DNA of 64,000 bases from Stenotrophomonas maltophilia (GTDB taxonomy: Bacteria > Pseudomonadota > Gammaproteobacteria > Xanthomonadales > Xanthomonadaceae): NCBI RefSeq assembly GCF_002138415.1, contig NZ_CP015612.1:3450001-3514000 (forward strand), given 5' to 3'. The first letter of the stretch is position 1; each line of letters starts with the position of its first letter. Positions 42,194-50,741 of this stretch are shown here, piece by piece. The translations under genes and the position numbers were made by a program. Under the pieces are notes generated by a model. The model worked only from the letters and a program-made list of their open reading frames with translations, did not search any database and was not told the DNA's origin.

Positions 42194-43087
42194 ATGAACC
42201 TGCTGGAGAGCATGCAGGTCTACGTGCTGATCGTGGACAAGGGCAGCCTCAGCGCTGCGGCGGCGGCGATGGATATCTCGGCGACGATGGCCGGCAAGCA
42301 CCTGCGTGCACTGGAAGCACGCCTGGGCATGCAGCTGCTGAGCCGTACCACCCGGCGCCAGCACATGACGCCGTTCGGCGAGGACTACTACGCCCGCTGC
42401 AGGGAGATCCTGCGCCTGGTGGATGAAACCGATGCACAGGCCCAGCACCAGCAGCTGGAACCAGCAGGCACGCTGCGCATCAGCGCACCGGTGATCTTCG
42501 GCACGCATGCGCTGGTGCCTGCGCTGGCCGACTATATGGCGCGCTACCCCGACGTGCGTGTCGAGGCGACGCTGAGCGACCGCGTCGTCGACCTCGCCGA
42601 AGAAGGATTCGAAGCGGCACTGCGCATCGGTACGCTGGCCGACAGCAGCGCACTGGTCGCGCGCGCACTGACGCCGTACCGGTTGATGATGTGTGCCTCA
42701 CCCGCGTACCTCGCCCGGCATGGCACGCCCACCGACCTGCTGTCACTTGCCCGGCACCAGTGCCTGTCCTTCGAACCGACAGCACTCGCGCAGTGGCTGC
42801 AGGCCGACGCTGGCGAACTCGACCGTGCGCCCGACGGCCGGCTGCAGGTCAACAACGGTGAAGCACTGCGAACGGCGGCGTTGCATGGGCTGGGCATCGT
42901 GCTGCAGTCGGCACTGCTGCTGGCTGCCGACGTCGACGCCGGGCGCCTGGTGCAGCTGTTCCCGGAGTACGGCCAGACCGGTCGGCCGATGCACGTGGTC
43001 TACGCCCACGATCGCTACCACTCGACCCGCCTGCGCAGCTTCCTGGACTTCATGGTGGAGCGCTTTCCACCGGCGCCGCACCGCTAG
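42194..43087 (+). CDS. LysR family transcriptional regulator
   Basis: A 297-residue regulator. The N-terminal winged HTH reads LLESMQVYVLIVDKGSLSAAAAAMDISATMAGKHLRALEARLG with the recognition helix near residues 30-40. It is followed by the LLSRTTRR wing and a substrate-binding domain beginning GTLRISAPVIFG. It resembles the large CrgA/AaeR-type clade. Divergent orientation to the SDR gene makes that gene its likely target. Effector is unknown. Confidence 0.9.
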   Translation: MNLLESMQVYVLIVDKGSLSAAAAAMDISATMAGKHLRALEARLGMQLLSRTTRRQHMTPFGEDYYARCREILRLVDETDAQAQHQQLEPAGTLRISAPVIFGTHALVPALADYMARYPDVRVEATLSDRVVDLAEEGFEAALRIGTLADSSALVARALTPYRLMMCASPAYLARHGTPTDLLSLARHQCLSFEPTALAQWLQADAGELDRAPDGRLQVNNGEALRTAALHGLGIVLQSALLLAADVDAGRLVQLFPEYGQTGRPMHVVYAHDRYHSTRLRSFLDFMVERFPPAPHR

Positions 43088-43106
43088 CGTCGACCCTCAG
43101 AAGAAC

Positions 43107-43132
43107 AGTCGAGCATGGCTCGACTCTACAAA
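43107..43132 (-). repeat. SMAG palindrome
   Basis: On the minus strand GTAG-AGTCGAGCCATGCTCGACTG, between the LysR stop and a terminator. Confidence 0.65.
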
Positions 43133-43140
43133 CGGCCCAT

Positions 43141-43183
43141 AAAAAAACCCCCTCCCCGCTGGGCAGCCGGGGAAGGGGGTTTC
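43141..43183. terminator. Bidirectional terminator between lysR and the histone-like gene
   Basis: A long stem AAACCCCCTCCCCG/CGGGGAAGGGGGTTT with a run of A on the left and T-rich ends, serving both convergent genes. Confidence 0.8.
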
Positions 43184-43206
43184 AGGATGCGGCTATCGGG
43201 AAGTAC

Positions 43207-43701
43207 TTAGATCAGCGGCGCCGGGGTTGCCGGCAGAGCGACCGGAGCGGCCTTCTTCTTGCGGGCGGCCGGCTTGCGCTTGGCAACCTTCTTCGCTGCC
43301 TTCTTCGGGGCAGCCTTCTTGGTGGCCTTCTTCGCGGTCTTCTTTACTGCCTTCTTGGCGGTCCTCTTGACGGCCTTCTTGGCAGTCGCCTTCTTCGCGA
43401 CCTTCTTGGCCGGCTTGCGGGCCGTTGCCTTCTTGGCAGTCTTCTTGGTGGCCTTCTTGGCTACCTTCTTGACGGCCTTCTTGGCAGTGGACTTCTTGGC
43501 TACCTTCTTCGCCGCCTTCTTCACTGCCTTCTTCGCAGTGGTCTTCTTGGCGACCTTCTTCGCAGCCTTCTTCACTGCCTTCTTGGCAGTCGCCTTCTTC
43601 GCGACCTTCTTCACTGCCTTCTTGGCAGCGGCCTTCTTCGCGACCTTCTTCACCGCTTTCTTGGCGGCGGGCTTCTTCTTCGCAGCTTTCTTGGTTGCCA
43701 T
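43207..43701 (-). CDS. Lysine/alanine-rich histone H1-like protein
   Basis: A 164-residue, extremely basic protein. About residues 1-150 consist almost only of K, A, V, T and P arranged in KKVAKKATAKKAVKK-like units repeated over ten times. A short non-repetitive tail APVALPATPAPLI ends it. It resembles the C-terminal tail of eukaryotic histone H1 and bacterial AlgP/H1-like proteins, which bind DNA without strict sequence preference. GAGGAG precedes the ATG. The tandem DNA repeats make copy-number change likely between strains. A promoter lies about 280 bp upstream behind a regulatory region with repeated palindromes. Confidence 0.85.
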   Translation of the reverse strand: MATKKAAKKKPAAKKAVKKVAKKAAAKKAVKKVAKKATAKKAVKKAAKKVAKKTTAKKAVKKAAKKVAKKSTAKKAVKKVAKKATKKTAKKATARKPAKKVAKKATAKKAVKRTAKKAVKKTAKKATKKAAPKKAAKKVAKRKPAARKKKAAPVALPATPAPLI

Positions 43702-43986
43702 GGGATGGCTCCTCGTCAGTGATAGGGAGTTGAAACGCCCAGGTGGATCAAACCCGCGGATGCTGCGTGCGGGGACCGCCGGCGCGTCAGGCGCGCCGTT
43801 ACGGATGCGGCAATGCCCGCCTCGATCGGCGGAGCGGGCATCGGAACGGGAATTGCCTTGCATTTCTCCGGGGGAAGCGGGGCCATGTCCACCGTCATCT
43901 GGGTCGCGGTGGTCTTGAAGGGGCTGCTTCGCATCGGACGATTGATTCTGCGCACTCGGTTTGGCAGGCAAGGTCTGCTGAGGCGA

Positions 43987-44015
43987 AACCTAATCACGGT
44001 TTTTTTTACTGTCAA
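43987..44015 (-). promoter_or_regulatory. Sigma-70 promoter for the histone-like gene
   Basis: A consensus TTGACA (44010-44015), 17-bp A-rich spacer and TAGGTT (43987-43992) on the minus strand. Confidence 0.7.
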
Positions 44016-44023
44016 CAACCCCC

Positions 44024-44043
44024 GCGAAAAATTTTCACATCCG
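44024..44043. promoter_or_regulatory. Repeated GAAAA-N-TTTTC site, copy 1
   Basis: GCGAAAAATTTTCACATCCG, just upstream of the -35 of the histone-like gene promoter. The core GAAAA-A-TTTTC is a palindrome. Confidence 0.6.
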
Positions 44044-44118
44044 CGCCTTCCCGGACGCCGCCTGCACCACCGCTCCGCACGGCCTGCAACGACGGTGGAA
44101 GCGGCGCGCACGCGCATT

Positions 44119-44142
44119 GTCTGCATCGATGTCGATGCAGAC
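44119..44142. promoter_or_regulatory. 24-bp palindrome
   Basis: 11-bp arms GTCTGCATCGA/TCGATGCAGAC with a 2-nt centre, lying between the two GAAAA-N-TTTTC sites. Confidence 0.55.
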
Positions 44143-44271
44143 GTTGATCAAAAAACACTTGAAATAAGCACTCCGCGCAGATAGGCGCAGGTCAGGCGCA
44201 ACAGCGCGAGCGCATCGTCGATGGTCACCGGCACCGCCGCCAACGCCAGCACAACGGCGCCGCAACGGGGG

Positions 44272-44291
44272 GCGAAAAGTTTTCACATCCG
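44272..44291. promoter_or_regulatory. Repeated GAAAA-N-TTTTC site, copy 2
   Basis: GCGAAAAGTTTTCACATCCG, 19 of 20 bases identical to copy 1, in the same orientation 248 bp away. Confidence 0.6.
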
Positions 44292-44423
44292 AGTGCGTCG
44301 GCGCGGGGCGGAAACGCGGATTTGCGCAAAACTGCGCACGCCCGTCGGCACCGTTCGTCTGTCGACTGATGCCACGCCGAGGGTGCGCAGCGAACCCCTC
44401 GTCATGAGTCCGACGCGGTCGCC

Positions 44424-44455
44424 AAAACAAAAACGGCCACCCGAAGGTGGCCGTT
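44424..44455 (-). terminator. Terminator of gcvH
   Basis: On the minus strand AACGGCCACC-TTCG-GGTGGCCGTT followed by TTTGTTTT, 22 bp after the gcvH stop. It is the third TTCG-loop terminator in the window. Confidence 0.88.
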
Positions 44456-44476
44456 CCAGAACCCGGAAACGACGAC

Positions 44477-44872
44477 TCAGTGGTCTTCGTTCTCCAGGGC
44501 TTCGGCGTACGCGTCCGGGTCCAGCAGATCGTTGACCTCTTCGGCGTTGGTCAGTTCGACCACGAACATCCAGCCTTCGCCGTAGGCATCTTCGTTGATG
44601 GTTTCCGGCTTGTCGGACAGGGCCGAGTTGACCTCGACGACCTTGCCGCTGATCGGGCTGTAGACGTCAGAGGCGGCCTTCACCGACTCGACGACGGCGA
44701 TCTGTTCACCGGCCTTGGCGTCGGCGCCGACTTCCGGCAGTTCGACGTAGACCAGGTCACCCAGCAGGCCCTGGGCGTGGTCGGAAATACCGACGGTGAC
44801 ACGGCCATTGCCTTCGACACGGGCCCACTCATGGGACTTGAGGAACTTGAGGTCGCCGGGGATCTCGCTCAT
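44477..44872 (-). CDS. gcvH: Glycine cleavage system H protein
   Basis: A 131-residue lipoyl carrier that shuttles the aminomethyl group between the P, T and L proteins. The lipoyl-lysine lies in [50 protein letters not shown] is the N-terminal signature. The length is standard. It follows gcvT by about 90 bp in the same direction and probably shares its transcript, which ends at the terminator just downstream. No gcvP is in the window. Confidence 0.96.
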   Translation of the reverse strand: MSEIPGDLKFLKSHEWARVEGNGRVTVGISDHAQGLLGDLVYVELPEVGADAKAGEQIAVVESVKAASDVYSPISGKVVEVNSALSDKPETINEDAYGEGWMFVVELTNAEEVNDLLDPDAYAEALENEDH

Positions 44873-44965
44873 GGGACTGCTCCAGAGATATGCAGGGGTG
44901 GAAAAAACGGGGCTAGTGTAACCAACCGGCCGCCACTGCTGTCAGTGACGACCGGCATGTTCGGA

Positions 44966-46078
44966 TCAGGCGTCGGCGAGCACGCCGGGCTGGGCCTGGC
45001 CTTCGCGCACGAACGGGAACTTGACCACGCGCACCGGCACCTGCCGGCCGCGGATGTCGACGGTGACTTCGCCGAGCTCACCGGCCGGTACGCGGGCAAA
45101 GGCGATGCCCTTGGCCAGGGTCGGCGAGAAGGTACCGGACAGAATCTCGCCCTGGCCGCCAGCGGTGGTCACCGCCTGGCCGTGGCGCAGCACGCCCTTC
45201 TCGTCCATCACCAGACCGATCATCTGGCGCGCGGTGCCGGCAGCCTTCTGCGCTTCCAGCACGTCGCGACCGATGAAGTCGCGGCCTTCGTCCAACGACA
45301 CGGTCCAGGCCAGCGCCGCTTCATACGGACTGATCTCTTCGTCCATGTCCTGGCCATACAGGTTCATGCCGGCTTCCAGGCGCAGGGTGTCGCGCGCGCC
45401 AAGACCGGCCGGCTTCACGCCCGCGGCCAGCAGCTGGTTCCAGAACGCGACCACCGCATCCTGCGGCAGCAGGATCTCGAAGCCGTCTTCGCCGGTGTAG
45501 CCGGTGCGGGCGACGAACAGCTCGACGCCGTCATCCGACTGCACCTGCAGGGCCGCGAAGCGGCCCAGCTTGGTCAGCGCCTGACGGTCCGCATCACGGG
45601 CCAGGCCGATGACGATGTCGCGCGCCTGCGGGCCCTGCACGGCAAGGATGGCCAGGTCCGGGCGCTGCTCGACGGAAACGCCGAACGGTGCGGCCTGCTC
45701 GCGCAGCCAGGCCAGATCCTTTTCGCGGGTGGAGGCATTGACCACCATGCGGAAGAAATCGTCGCCCAGGTAATAGACGATCAGGTCGTCGATGACACCG
45801 CCGCGCGGATTCAGCATGCACGAGTACAGTGCCTTGCCGGTGACCTTCAGCTTGTCGACCGAGTTGGCCAGCAGGCGGCGCAGGAACGGTTTGACCTGGT
45901 CACCGCGCAGGTCGACCACGGTCATGTGGCTGACGTCGAACACACCGGACTCGCGACGCACCAGGTGGTGCTCGTCCAGCTGCGAGCCGTAGTGGATGGG
46001 CATGTCCCAACCCCCGAAATCGACCATCTTGGCGCCAAGGGCGCGGTGGGTATCGTTGAGCAGCGTCTTCTGGGTCAT
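44966..46078 (-). CDS. gcvT: Aminomethyltransferase (glycine cleavage system T protein)
   Basis: A 370-residue tetrahydrofolate-dependent enzyme releasing ammonia from the aminomethyl-lipoyl H protein and forming methylene-[40 protein letters not shown] is the N-terminal signature, [15 protein letters not shown] and [16 protein letters not shown] are core folate-binding blocks. ATG 46078 was preferred to an in-frame upstream ATG at 46105 since conserved sequence begins there. No glycine riboswitch was seen in the short leader. Confidence 0.95.
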   Translation of the reverse strand: MTQKTLLNDTHRALGAKMVDFGGWDMPIHYGSQLDEHHLVRRESGVFDVSHMTVVDLRGDQVKPFLRRLLANSVDKLKVTGKALYSCMLNPRGGVIDDLIVYYLGDDFFRMVVNASTREKDLAWLREQAAPFGVSVEQRPDLAILAVQGPQARDIVIGLARDADRQALTKLGRFAALQVQSDDGVELFVARTGYTGEDGFEILLPQDAVVAFWNQLLAAGVKPAGLGARDTLRLEAGMNLYGQDMDEEISPYEAALAWTVSLDEGRDFIGRDVLEAQKAAGTARQMIGLVMDEKGVLRHGQAVTTAGGQGEILSGTFSPTLAKGIAFARVPAGELGEVTVDIRGRQVPVRVVKFPFVREGQAQPGVLADA

Positions 46079-46164
46079 GACCGGGTCCGGCAGCAGAGGA
46101 AACAAGAATCCCCATTATCCCAGATCGGTCGCCCGCAGGCGTGCCGCAGCGCAGCGCCGGAGCT

Positions 46165-46226
46165 GTAGAGCCGAGCCCGTGCCCGGCGGCTCTTCGTGTG
46201 GGCGCCGAGCGTGGGCTCGGCTCTAC
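46165..46226. repeat. SMAG dimer overlapping the nfeD stop codon
   Basis: GTAG-AGCCGAGCCCGTGCCCGGC and an inverted partner ending GGGCTCGGCTCTAC. The GTAG head of the inverted unit contains the TAG stop of the NfeD gene (46223-46225). Confidence 0.75.
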
Positions 46227-46666
46227 AGGGGGCGGTCTGCAGCTTCGACGCGTAGCGTGCTGCCCTGCACCGCCACCACCCGCACCAGGCTGCCGGCCTG
46301 CAGTTCCGGACCACTGACCTGCCAGTACGCATCATCGATGCTGACCCGGCCCTGCCCGCCGATGATGCCCTGCTGCAAGGGCACCACCCGACCGACCAGT
46401 TGTTCGGCGCGACGGTTGAGCAACGGGGCATCGCTGGGCCGCGCCTTTGCCTTGCCCCAGCGCCGGTAGCACTGGATCGAGACCACGCTCAGTACTACGA
46501 AGGCAACGACCTGCCACAGCAACGGAATGCCGCTGAACACCGCCACCAGCACGAACACCGCCGCCGCACCAATGCCGATCCACAGCATGAATGCACCCGG
46601 CGCCAGCGCTTCGGCCGCGAACAACAGCAGCGCCAACGCACCCCAACCGACGACTTCCCAGCGCAT
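46223..46666 (-). CDS. NfeD family membrane protein
   Basis: A 147-residue NfeD-like protein: two or three helices in the first 75 residues (ALALLLFAAEALAPGAFMLWIGIGA, FSGIPLLWQVVAFVVLSVV), then a C-terminal OB-fold domain (GRVSIDDAYWQVSGPELQAGSLVRVVAVQGSTLRVE). It starts 1 bp after the SPFH gene stop, the classical NfeD-stomatin operon. The pair organises membrane microdomains or assists membrane-protein quality control. The stop codon is supplied by a SMAG repeat. Confidence 0.9.
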   Translation of the reverse strand: MRWEVVGWGALALLLFAAEALAPGAFMLWIGIGAAAVFVLVAVFSGIPLLWQVVAFVVLSVVSIQCYRRWGKAKARPSDAPLLNRRAEQLVGRVVPLQQGIIGGQGRVSIDDAYWQVSGPELQAGSLVRVVAVQGSTLRVEAADRPL

Positions 46667-46667
46667 G

Positions 46668-47627
46668 TCAGCCTCCGAGCGGCGGCGGCCGCTTGCCCGC
46701 GGCCTTGTTGTCCTGGCTGGCCAGCGCCTGCTTTGCCAGTTCGGCCACGCCAGCGATCGAACCGATCACGCCACTGGCCTCCATCGGCATCAGCACCAGC
46801 TTCTGGTTCGGCGAACTGGCCAGCTCCTTGAACGCTTCCACGTACTTCTGCGCAACAAAGTAGTTGATCGCCTGCACGTCACCCTCGGCAATCGCCGCCG
46901 ACACCACTTTGGTCGCCATCGCTTCGGCCTCGGCCAGGCGTTCGCGCGCCTCCGCATCGCGGAACGCGGCTTCGCGACGGCCTTCAGCCTCCAGTACGGT
47001 GGCCTGCTTTTCGCCATCGGCGCGCAGGATCTCCGACTGCCGTGAACCTTCCGCTTCGAGGATCTGCGCGCGCTTCTCGCGCTCGGCCTTCATCTGCCGC
47101 GCCATCGCGTCCAGCAGATCACGTGGCGGCTGGATGTCCCGGATCTCGATGCGGTTGACCTTCACGCCCCACGGATTGGTGGCATGGTCGACCACGCTCA
47201 GCAGCTGGGCATTGATCACCTCGCGCTGGCTCAACGACTCGTCCAGGTCCATCGAACCGATCACGGTACGGATGTTGGTCTGCACCAGGGCAATCATCGC
47301 AACTTCCAGGTTGGCCACCTCATAGGCGGCCTTGGCCGCATCCAGGACCTGGAAGAAGACCACGCCATCCACACGCACGGCGGCATTGTCCTTGGTGATC
47401 ACTTCCTGGCTGGGTACGTCCAGCACCTGCTCCATCATGTTCACCTTGCGCCCGACCCCGTACACGATCGGGATCAGGAAGTGCAGGCCCGGCGTCATGG
47501 TGTGGGTGTAGCGGCCGAAGCGCTCAACGGTCCATTCATACCCCTGCGGGACCATCCGCACCGCCTTGAACAGGATCACCACGGCCACGAAGGCCAGTAC
47601 CACGGTAAAGAACATGGTCGGGAACAT
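46668..47627 (-). CDS. SPFH/stomatin-like protein (QmcA/paraslipin type)
   Basis: A 319-residue band-7 protein. One N-terminal helix (FFTVVLAFVAVVILFKAVRMVPQG) is followed by the SPFH domain (YEWTVERFGRYTHTMTPGLHFLIPIVYGVGRKVNMMEQVLDVPSQEVITKDN). A coiled coil rich in E, A and R follows (about residues 180-245), then a C-terminal tail for oligomerisation. Of the bacterial SPFH types it fits QmcA/stomatin rather than HflK/HflC. It is coupled to nfeD. It likely forms ring-shaped membrane scaffolds, possibly regulating FtsH-type proteolysis. Confidence 0.9.
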   Translation of the reverse strand: MFPTMFFTVVLAFVAVVILFKAVRMVPQGYEWTVERFGRYTHTMTPGLHFLIPIVYGVGRKVNMMEQVLDVPSQEVITKDNAAVRVDGVVFFQVLDAAKAAYEVANLEVAMIALVQTNIRTVIGSMDLDESLSQREVINAQLLSVVDHATNPWGVKVNRIEIRDIQPPRDLLDAMARQMKAEREKRAQILEAEGSRQSEILRADGEKQATVLEAEGRREAAFRDAEARERLAEAEAMATKVVSAAIAEGDVQAINYFVAQKYVEAFKELASSPNQKLVLMPMEASGVIGSIAGVAELAKQALASQDNKAAGKRPPPLGG

Positions 47628-47693
47628 CGCGCTTTCCTTATCTATGTCGCCCAGGCCCCAGCATAGCGCGTGCGGGCGGCGGGTACAGCGGAG

Positions 47694-47996
47694 CTACCAG
47701 GGCACCCGCCCGCGCAGGATGTCGGCGAACATCACCCAGTCACCCATGAATGAATACAGCGGATGCCGGAAGGTCGCCGGGCGGTTCTTCTCGAAGAAGA
47801 AATGACCAACCCAGGCGAAGCTGTAACCGCAGAACAAGGCAGCCACCAGCAGCACCGGCTGCCCACGCAGGATCGCTGCCGCGACCAGCAGCAGTACGCC
47901 GCAGCTGCCGATGAAGTGCAGCCGGCGCGATACCGGGTGGCGATGCTCGCTGAGGTAGAACGGATAGAACTCGCGGAAGCTGGCGAAGCGGGACAT
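47694..47996 (-). CDS. Mpo1-like / DUF962 family protein
   Basis: A 100-residue membrane protein of the DUF962 (Mpo1-like) family. Recognisable blocks are FREFYPFYLSEHRHPVSRRLHFIGS with conserved His residues, the FAWVGHFFFEKNRPATFRHPLYSFMGDWVMF motif, and a central hydrophobic helix pair. Yeast Mpo1 is an iron-dependent dioxygenase acting on 2-hydroxy fatty acids, and the histidines here suit metal binding. Bacterial function is not established. ATG 47996 begins the conserved block. Longer in-frame readings pass through intergenic SMAG sequence and are not real. Confidence 0.85.
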   Translation of the reverse strand: MSRFASFREFYPFYLSEHRHPVSRRLHFIGSCGVLLLVAAAILRGQPVLLVAALFCGYSFAWVGHFFFEKNRPATFRHPLYSFMGDWVMFADILRGRVPW

Positions 47997-48043
47997 GCGC
48001 GTGCTCCGGGAACCAGGGTCGTCGCCATCATGCACCATCGCTG

Positions 48044-48119
48044 ACCTTGTGGCGCCGAGCCATGCCCGGCTTGCGCGCGCCAGCGCGGTCGGAAGGAGGC
48101 GCAGCCACGCATGGCCCGG
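48044..48119. repeat. SMAG-like pair between DUF962 and ynfA genes
   Basis: GTGG-CGCCGAGCCATGCCCGGCTTG (plus) and, on the minus strand, GTAG-CGCCGGGCCATGCGTGGCTGC, separated by about 20 bp. Confidence 0.55.
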
Positions 48120-48121
48120 CG

Positions 48122-48451
48122 CTACCCTGATGAGGTGCGCGGCCCGAACATGATCACCGCCATGCCGGCCAGGCACAGCGCAGCGCCCAGCAGGTCCCAG
48201 CGGCTGGGGCGGATGCCGTCGACCAACCACAACCAGAACAGCGCGGTGCCGATGTACACGCCACCGTAGGCCGCATAGACCCGCCCACTGGCGGTCGGGT
48301 GCAGGGTCAACAGCCACGCGAACAGGGCGAGGCTGGCCGCGGCCGGCAGCAGCAACCAGACGCTGCCTCCCTTGCGCAGCCACAACCATGGCAGGTAACA
48401 GCCGACGATCTCGGCCAGCGCGGTCAGCAGGAACAGGCCAAGCGTCTTCAC
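48122..48451 (-). CDS. ynfA: YnfA family (UPF0060) small membrane protein
   Basis: A 109-residue, four-helix inner-membrane protein of the YnfA family, a relative of small multidrug resistance proteins. Characteristic blocks are [22 protein letters not shown] and [34 protein letters not shown] at 48451 overlaps the mazG stop by 4 bp (GTGA), so it is coupled to mazG. Transport substrate is unknown in most species. Confidence 0.9.
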   Translation of the reverse strand: MKTLGLFLLTALAEIVGCYLPWLWLRKGGSVWLLLPAAASLALFAWLLTLHPTASGRVYAAYGGVYIGTALFWLWLVDGIRPSRWDLLGAALCLAGMAVIMFGPRTSSG

Positions 48452-49287
48452 GCTTTTTCTGCTGCCTTGGCGTGCTGCCACAGCGCTTCCCGGGCATCCA
48501 GGTCCAGTACCGCCAACGCGCTGCCCTGCACTTCGGCCTGCGCTTCCATCGCACGGAAGCGACGTTCGAACTTGTGGTTGGCCCCGCGCAGTGCCGCGCC
48601 CAGATCGATATCGGCATGGCGCGCCAGGTTGGCGCAGACGAACAGCAGGTCGCCCAGTTCTTCCTGCAGCCGCGCCTTGTTGCCGGCGATATCGCCGCGT
48701 TCGAACTCCTCGCGCAGTTCCTGCAGTTCCTCGGCCGCCTTGTCCAGCACCGGCAACGGGCCGGGCCAGTCGAAGCCGACCTTGGCCGCACGCGACTGCA
48801 GCTTCACCGCCCGCTGCCATTCCGGCAGGCCGCGCGAGATACCGGCCAGTGCGGAGGTGTCCTGCTCGCCCTTGGCGGCACGCTCGGCACGCTTGATCGC
48901 ATCCCAGTTGCGCGTCACGCCGTCGGCGTCATCGACGCTGACATCGGCGAACACGTGCGGGTGACGGCGCTGCATCTTGTCGCTGATCGCGCGTGCGACC
49001 TCGGCGAAGGCAAAGGCCCCCTGCTCTTCGGCCATGCGCGCATGGAACACCACCTGCAGCAGCAGGTCGCCCAGCTCATCGCAGAGATCATCGAGGTCGC
49101 CCCGGTCAATGGCATCGGCCACCTCGTAGGCTTCCTCGATGGTGTACGGGGCGATGGTTGCGAAGTTCTGCTCCAGGTCCCAGGGGCAGCCACCCTGCGG
49201 ATCACGCAGGCGCGCCATGATCGACAGCAGGCGTTCCAATTCGGTGCTGGCGGCGCTGCCGCTGGTGGGGGTGTCATGCGCGCTCAT
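48448..49287 (-). CDS. mazG: Nucleoside triphosphate pyrophosphohydrolase
   Basis: A 279-residue all-helical NTP pyrophosphatase that hydrolyses NTPs and dNTPs to the monophosphate, a house-cleaning role. There are two MazG domains. The first has [28 protein letters not shown] and [16 protein letters not shown]. The second has [32 protein letters not shown], with the EExxE-type Mg sites. ATG 49287 is preferred. It sits 13 bp after cysQ in the same direction in a nudE-cysQ-mazG-ynfA run. Confidence 0.94.
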   Translation of the reverse strand: MSAHDTPTSGSAASTELERLLSIMARLRDPQGGCPWDLEQNFATIAPYTIEEAYEVADAIDRGDLDDLCDELGDLLLQVVFHARMAEEQGAFAFAEVARAISDKMQRRHPHVFADVSVDDADGVTRNWDAIKRAERAAKGEQDTSALAGISRGLPEWQRAVKLQSRAAKVGFDWPGPLPVLDKAAEELQELREEFERGDIAGNKARLQEELGDLLFVCANLARHADIDLGAALRGANHKFERRFRAMEAQAEVQGSALAVLDLDAREALWQHAKAAEKA

Positions 49288-49300
49288 GCGGCCTCCAGGG

Positions 49301-50104
49301 TCAATCGGACAACCAGTCGCGCCACGGCAGGCTGGTATCACCAAGGGCGATGAAATCGCCGTTCAACAGGGTCTCGCGGCGGTTGTAGCGGAACGGCTTG
49401 CCGGTCGCCGCCGACAGCACCGCGCCACCGGCAGCGTGCAGCACGCATTGGCCGGCGGCGGTGTCCCATTCGGAGGTCGGGCCCAGCCGCGGGTAGACAT
49501 CCAGGCCGCCTTCGGCGATCCGGCAGAACTTCAGTGATGAGCCCTGAGCGATGGTTTCGATGCGACCCATCCGCGCCAGCAGCGCTTCGGTTTCCGGCGA
49601 GCGGTGCGAGCGGCTGGCGGCCACCCGCAGCGGTGCGGTGGCCGGCGTGCGGGTACGCAGCACAGTGTCATGCAGGCCCTGGCGACGGTACGCCAGCTCA
49701 CCGCGCATGGCATGCCAGACGATGCCGGTGACCGGCGCCAGCACCACGCCGAAGGCCGGTGCGCCCTGGTAGATCAGCGCGATGTTGACGCTGAACTCGC
49801 CGTTGCGCTTGACGAACTCGCGGGTGCCATCGAGCGGATCCACCAGCCAGTAAGCGCCCCAGTGGCGGCGCTGCTCCCAGCCCACCTGCGCCGATTCCTC
49901 GGACAGGATCGGCAGGTCCGGAGTCAGCTGCTGCAGGCCCTGTTCAATGACCTGGTTGGCCGCCAGGTCGGCACTGGTGACCGGGCTGTTGTCGTCCTTG
50001 ATCTGTACGTCGAAGCCATCGGCATAGACCTGCATGATGGCCTGTCCGGCTTCCTGGGCAATGGCGATGGCGGTCTCGCGCAGGTCCGTGGTCAGTTTGA
50101 TCAT
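49301..50104 (-). CDS. cysQ: 3'(2'),5'-bisphosphate nucleotidase
   Basis: A 267-residue inositol-monophosphatase-fold enzyme that dephosphorylates adenosine 3',5'-bisphosphate (PAP) from sulfate assimilation. SPVTSADLAANQVIEQGL, LSEES, the metal-binding WLVDPLDGTREFVKRNGEFSVNIAL and PTSEWDTAAGQ are the family blocks. ATG 50104 overlaps the nudE stop by 4 bp. Co-expression with two other nucleotide-cleaning enzymes (NudE, MazG) is sensible. Confidence 0.93.
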   Translation of the reverse strand: MIKLTTDLRETAIAIAQEAGQAIMQVYADGFDVQIKDDNSPVTSADLAANQVIEQGLQQLTPDLPILSEESAQVGWEQRRHWGAYWLVDPLDGTREFVKRNGEFSVNIALIYQGAPAFGVVLAPVTGIVWHAMRGELAYRRQGLHDTVLRTRTPATAPLRVAASRSHRSPETEALLARMGRIETIAQGSSLKFCRIAEGGLDVYPRLGPTSEWDTAAGQCVLHAAGGAVLSAATGKPFRYNRRETLLNGDFIALGDTSLPWRDWLSD

Positions 50105-50664
50105 TGCGTTCCCTGCAGCCACTGCCGGGCGATGAACAGCGCCGCCAGCGAGCGTCCCTCGGAGAAGTCCTCGCGCAGCATCAGCTGGTCCAGCTCGGCC
50201 AGTTTCCACGGCACCACTTCCAGTTCTTCCGGCTCATCGCCGGCCAGCTTTTCCGGGTACAGGTCGCGCGCCACCACCAGCCACGACTGATGGCTCATGT
50301 AGGTTGGGGCCAGGGTCATCGCGCGCAGCACGTCCACCCGGCGCGCACCATAACCGGCCTCTTCCTTCAGTTCACGGTCCGCGGCCTGCTCGGGGGTCTC
50401 GCCGGCATCGATCCGGCCCTTGACCAGCCCCAGTTCGTAGCGGTGCATGCCGGCAGCGTATTCACGTACCAGCAGCACGGTCTCGTCGTCGAGCATCGGC
50501 ACCACCACCACCGCGCCATGGCCACGGCTGACCAGCCGTTCGAAACGGCGGCGTTCACCGTTGGAAAACTCCAGGTCCAGGTGCTGGCGCTGGAAGGGGC
50601 CGTTCTCCTCATCGGTGATCCGATGGATGATCGGCAAGCGACGGCCGGCACGGTCATCGTTCAT
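50101..50664 (-). CDS. nudE: ADP compounds hydrolase NudE (Nudix)
   Basis: A 187-residue Nudix enzyme acting on ADP-ribose, Ap3A and NADH-like compounds. The Nudix box is complete: it starts GRIDAGETPEQAADRE and continues LKEEAGYG. FERLVSRGHGAVVVVPML and the C-terminal WKLAELDQLMLREDFSEGRSLAALFIARQWL are NudE-like. ATG 50664 is the first sensible start, divergent from bioA. It is the first gene of the nudE-cysQ-mazG-ynfA run. Confidence 0.92.
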   Translation of the reverse strand: MNDDRAGRRLPIIHRITDEENGPFQRQHLDLEFSNGERRRFERLVSRGHGAVVVVPMLDDETVLLVREYAAGMHRYELGLVKGRIDAGETPEQAADRELKEEAGYGARRVDVLRAMTLAPTYMSHQSWLVVARDLYPEKLAGDEPEELEVVPWKLAELDQLMLREDFSEGRSLAALFIARQWLQGTQ

Positions 50665-50741
50665 GCGGAATCTCCGCGGCGGCCGGCGCCTGCGCCGGGG
50701 CCGATAGAATGTGCAGGCAGCAACATGTTCATGAGCCCGAA

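Larger units (their letters stand above)
43702..44423 (-). promoter_or_regulatory. Long non-coding upstream region of the histone-like gene
   Basis: About 720 bp with no convincing gene. A sigma-70 promoter (43987-44015) would give a 5' leader of roughly 280 nt. Further upstream are two copies of a 20-bp site (44024-44043 and 44272-44291) and a 24-bp palindrome (44119-44142). Possible frames through it have poor codon use and no ribosome site. Confidence 0.6.

Noticed and set aside
43716..44126. Possible 136-residue protein upstream of the histone-like gene
   Set aside because: It crosses the predicted promoter and regulatory sites, has no ribosome site and low-complexity codon use.
46079..46164. 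Glycine riboswitch ahead of gcvT
   Set aside because: The leader is short and lacks the conserved glycine-aptamer segments.
47694..48791. A 365-residue protein ending in DUF962
   Set aside because: Only the final 100 residues match the family. The upstream part runs antisense or out of frame through ynfA, mazG and SMAG repeats.
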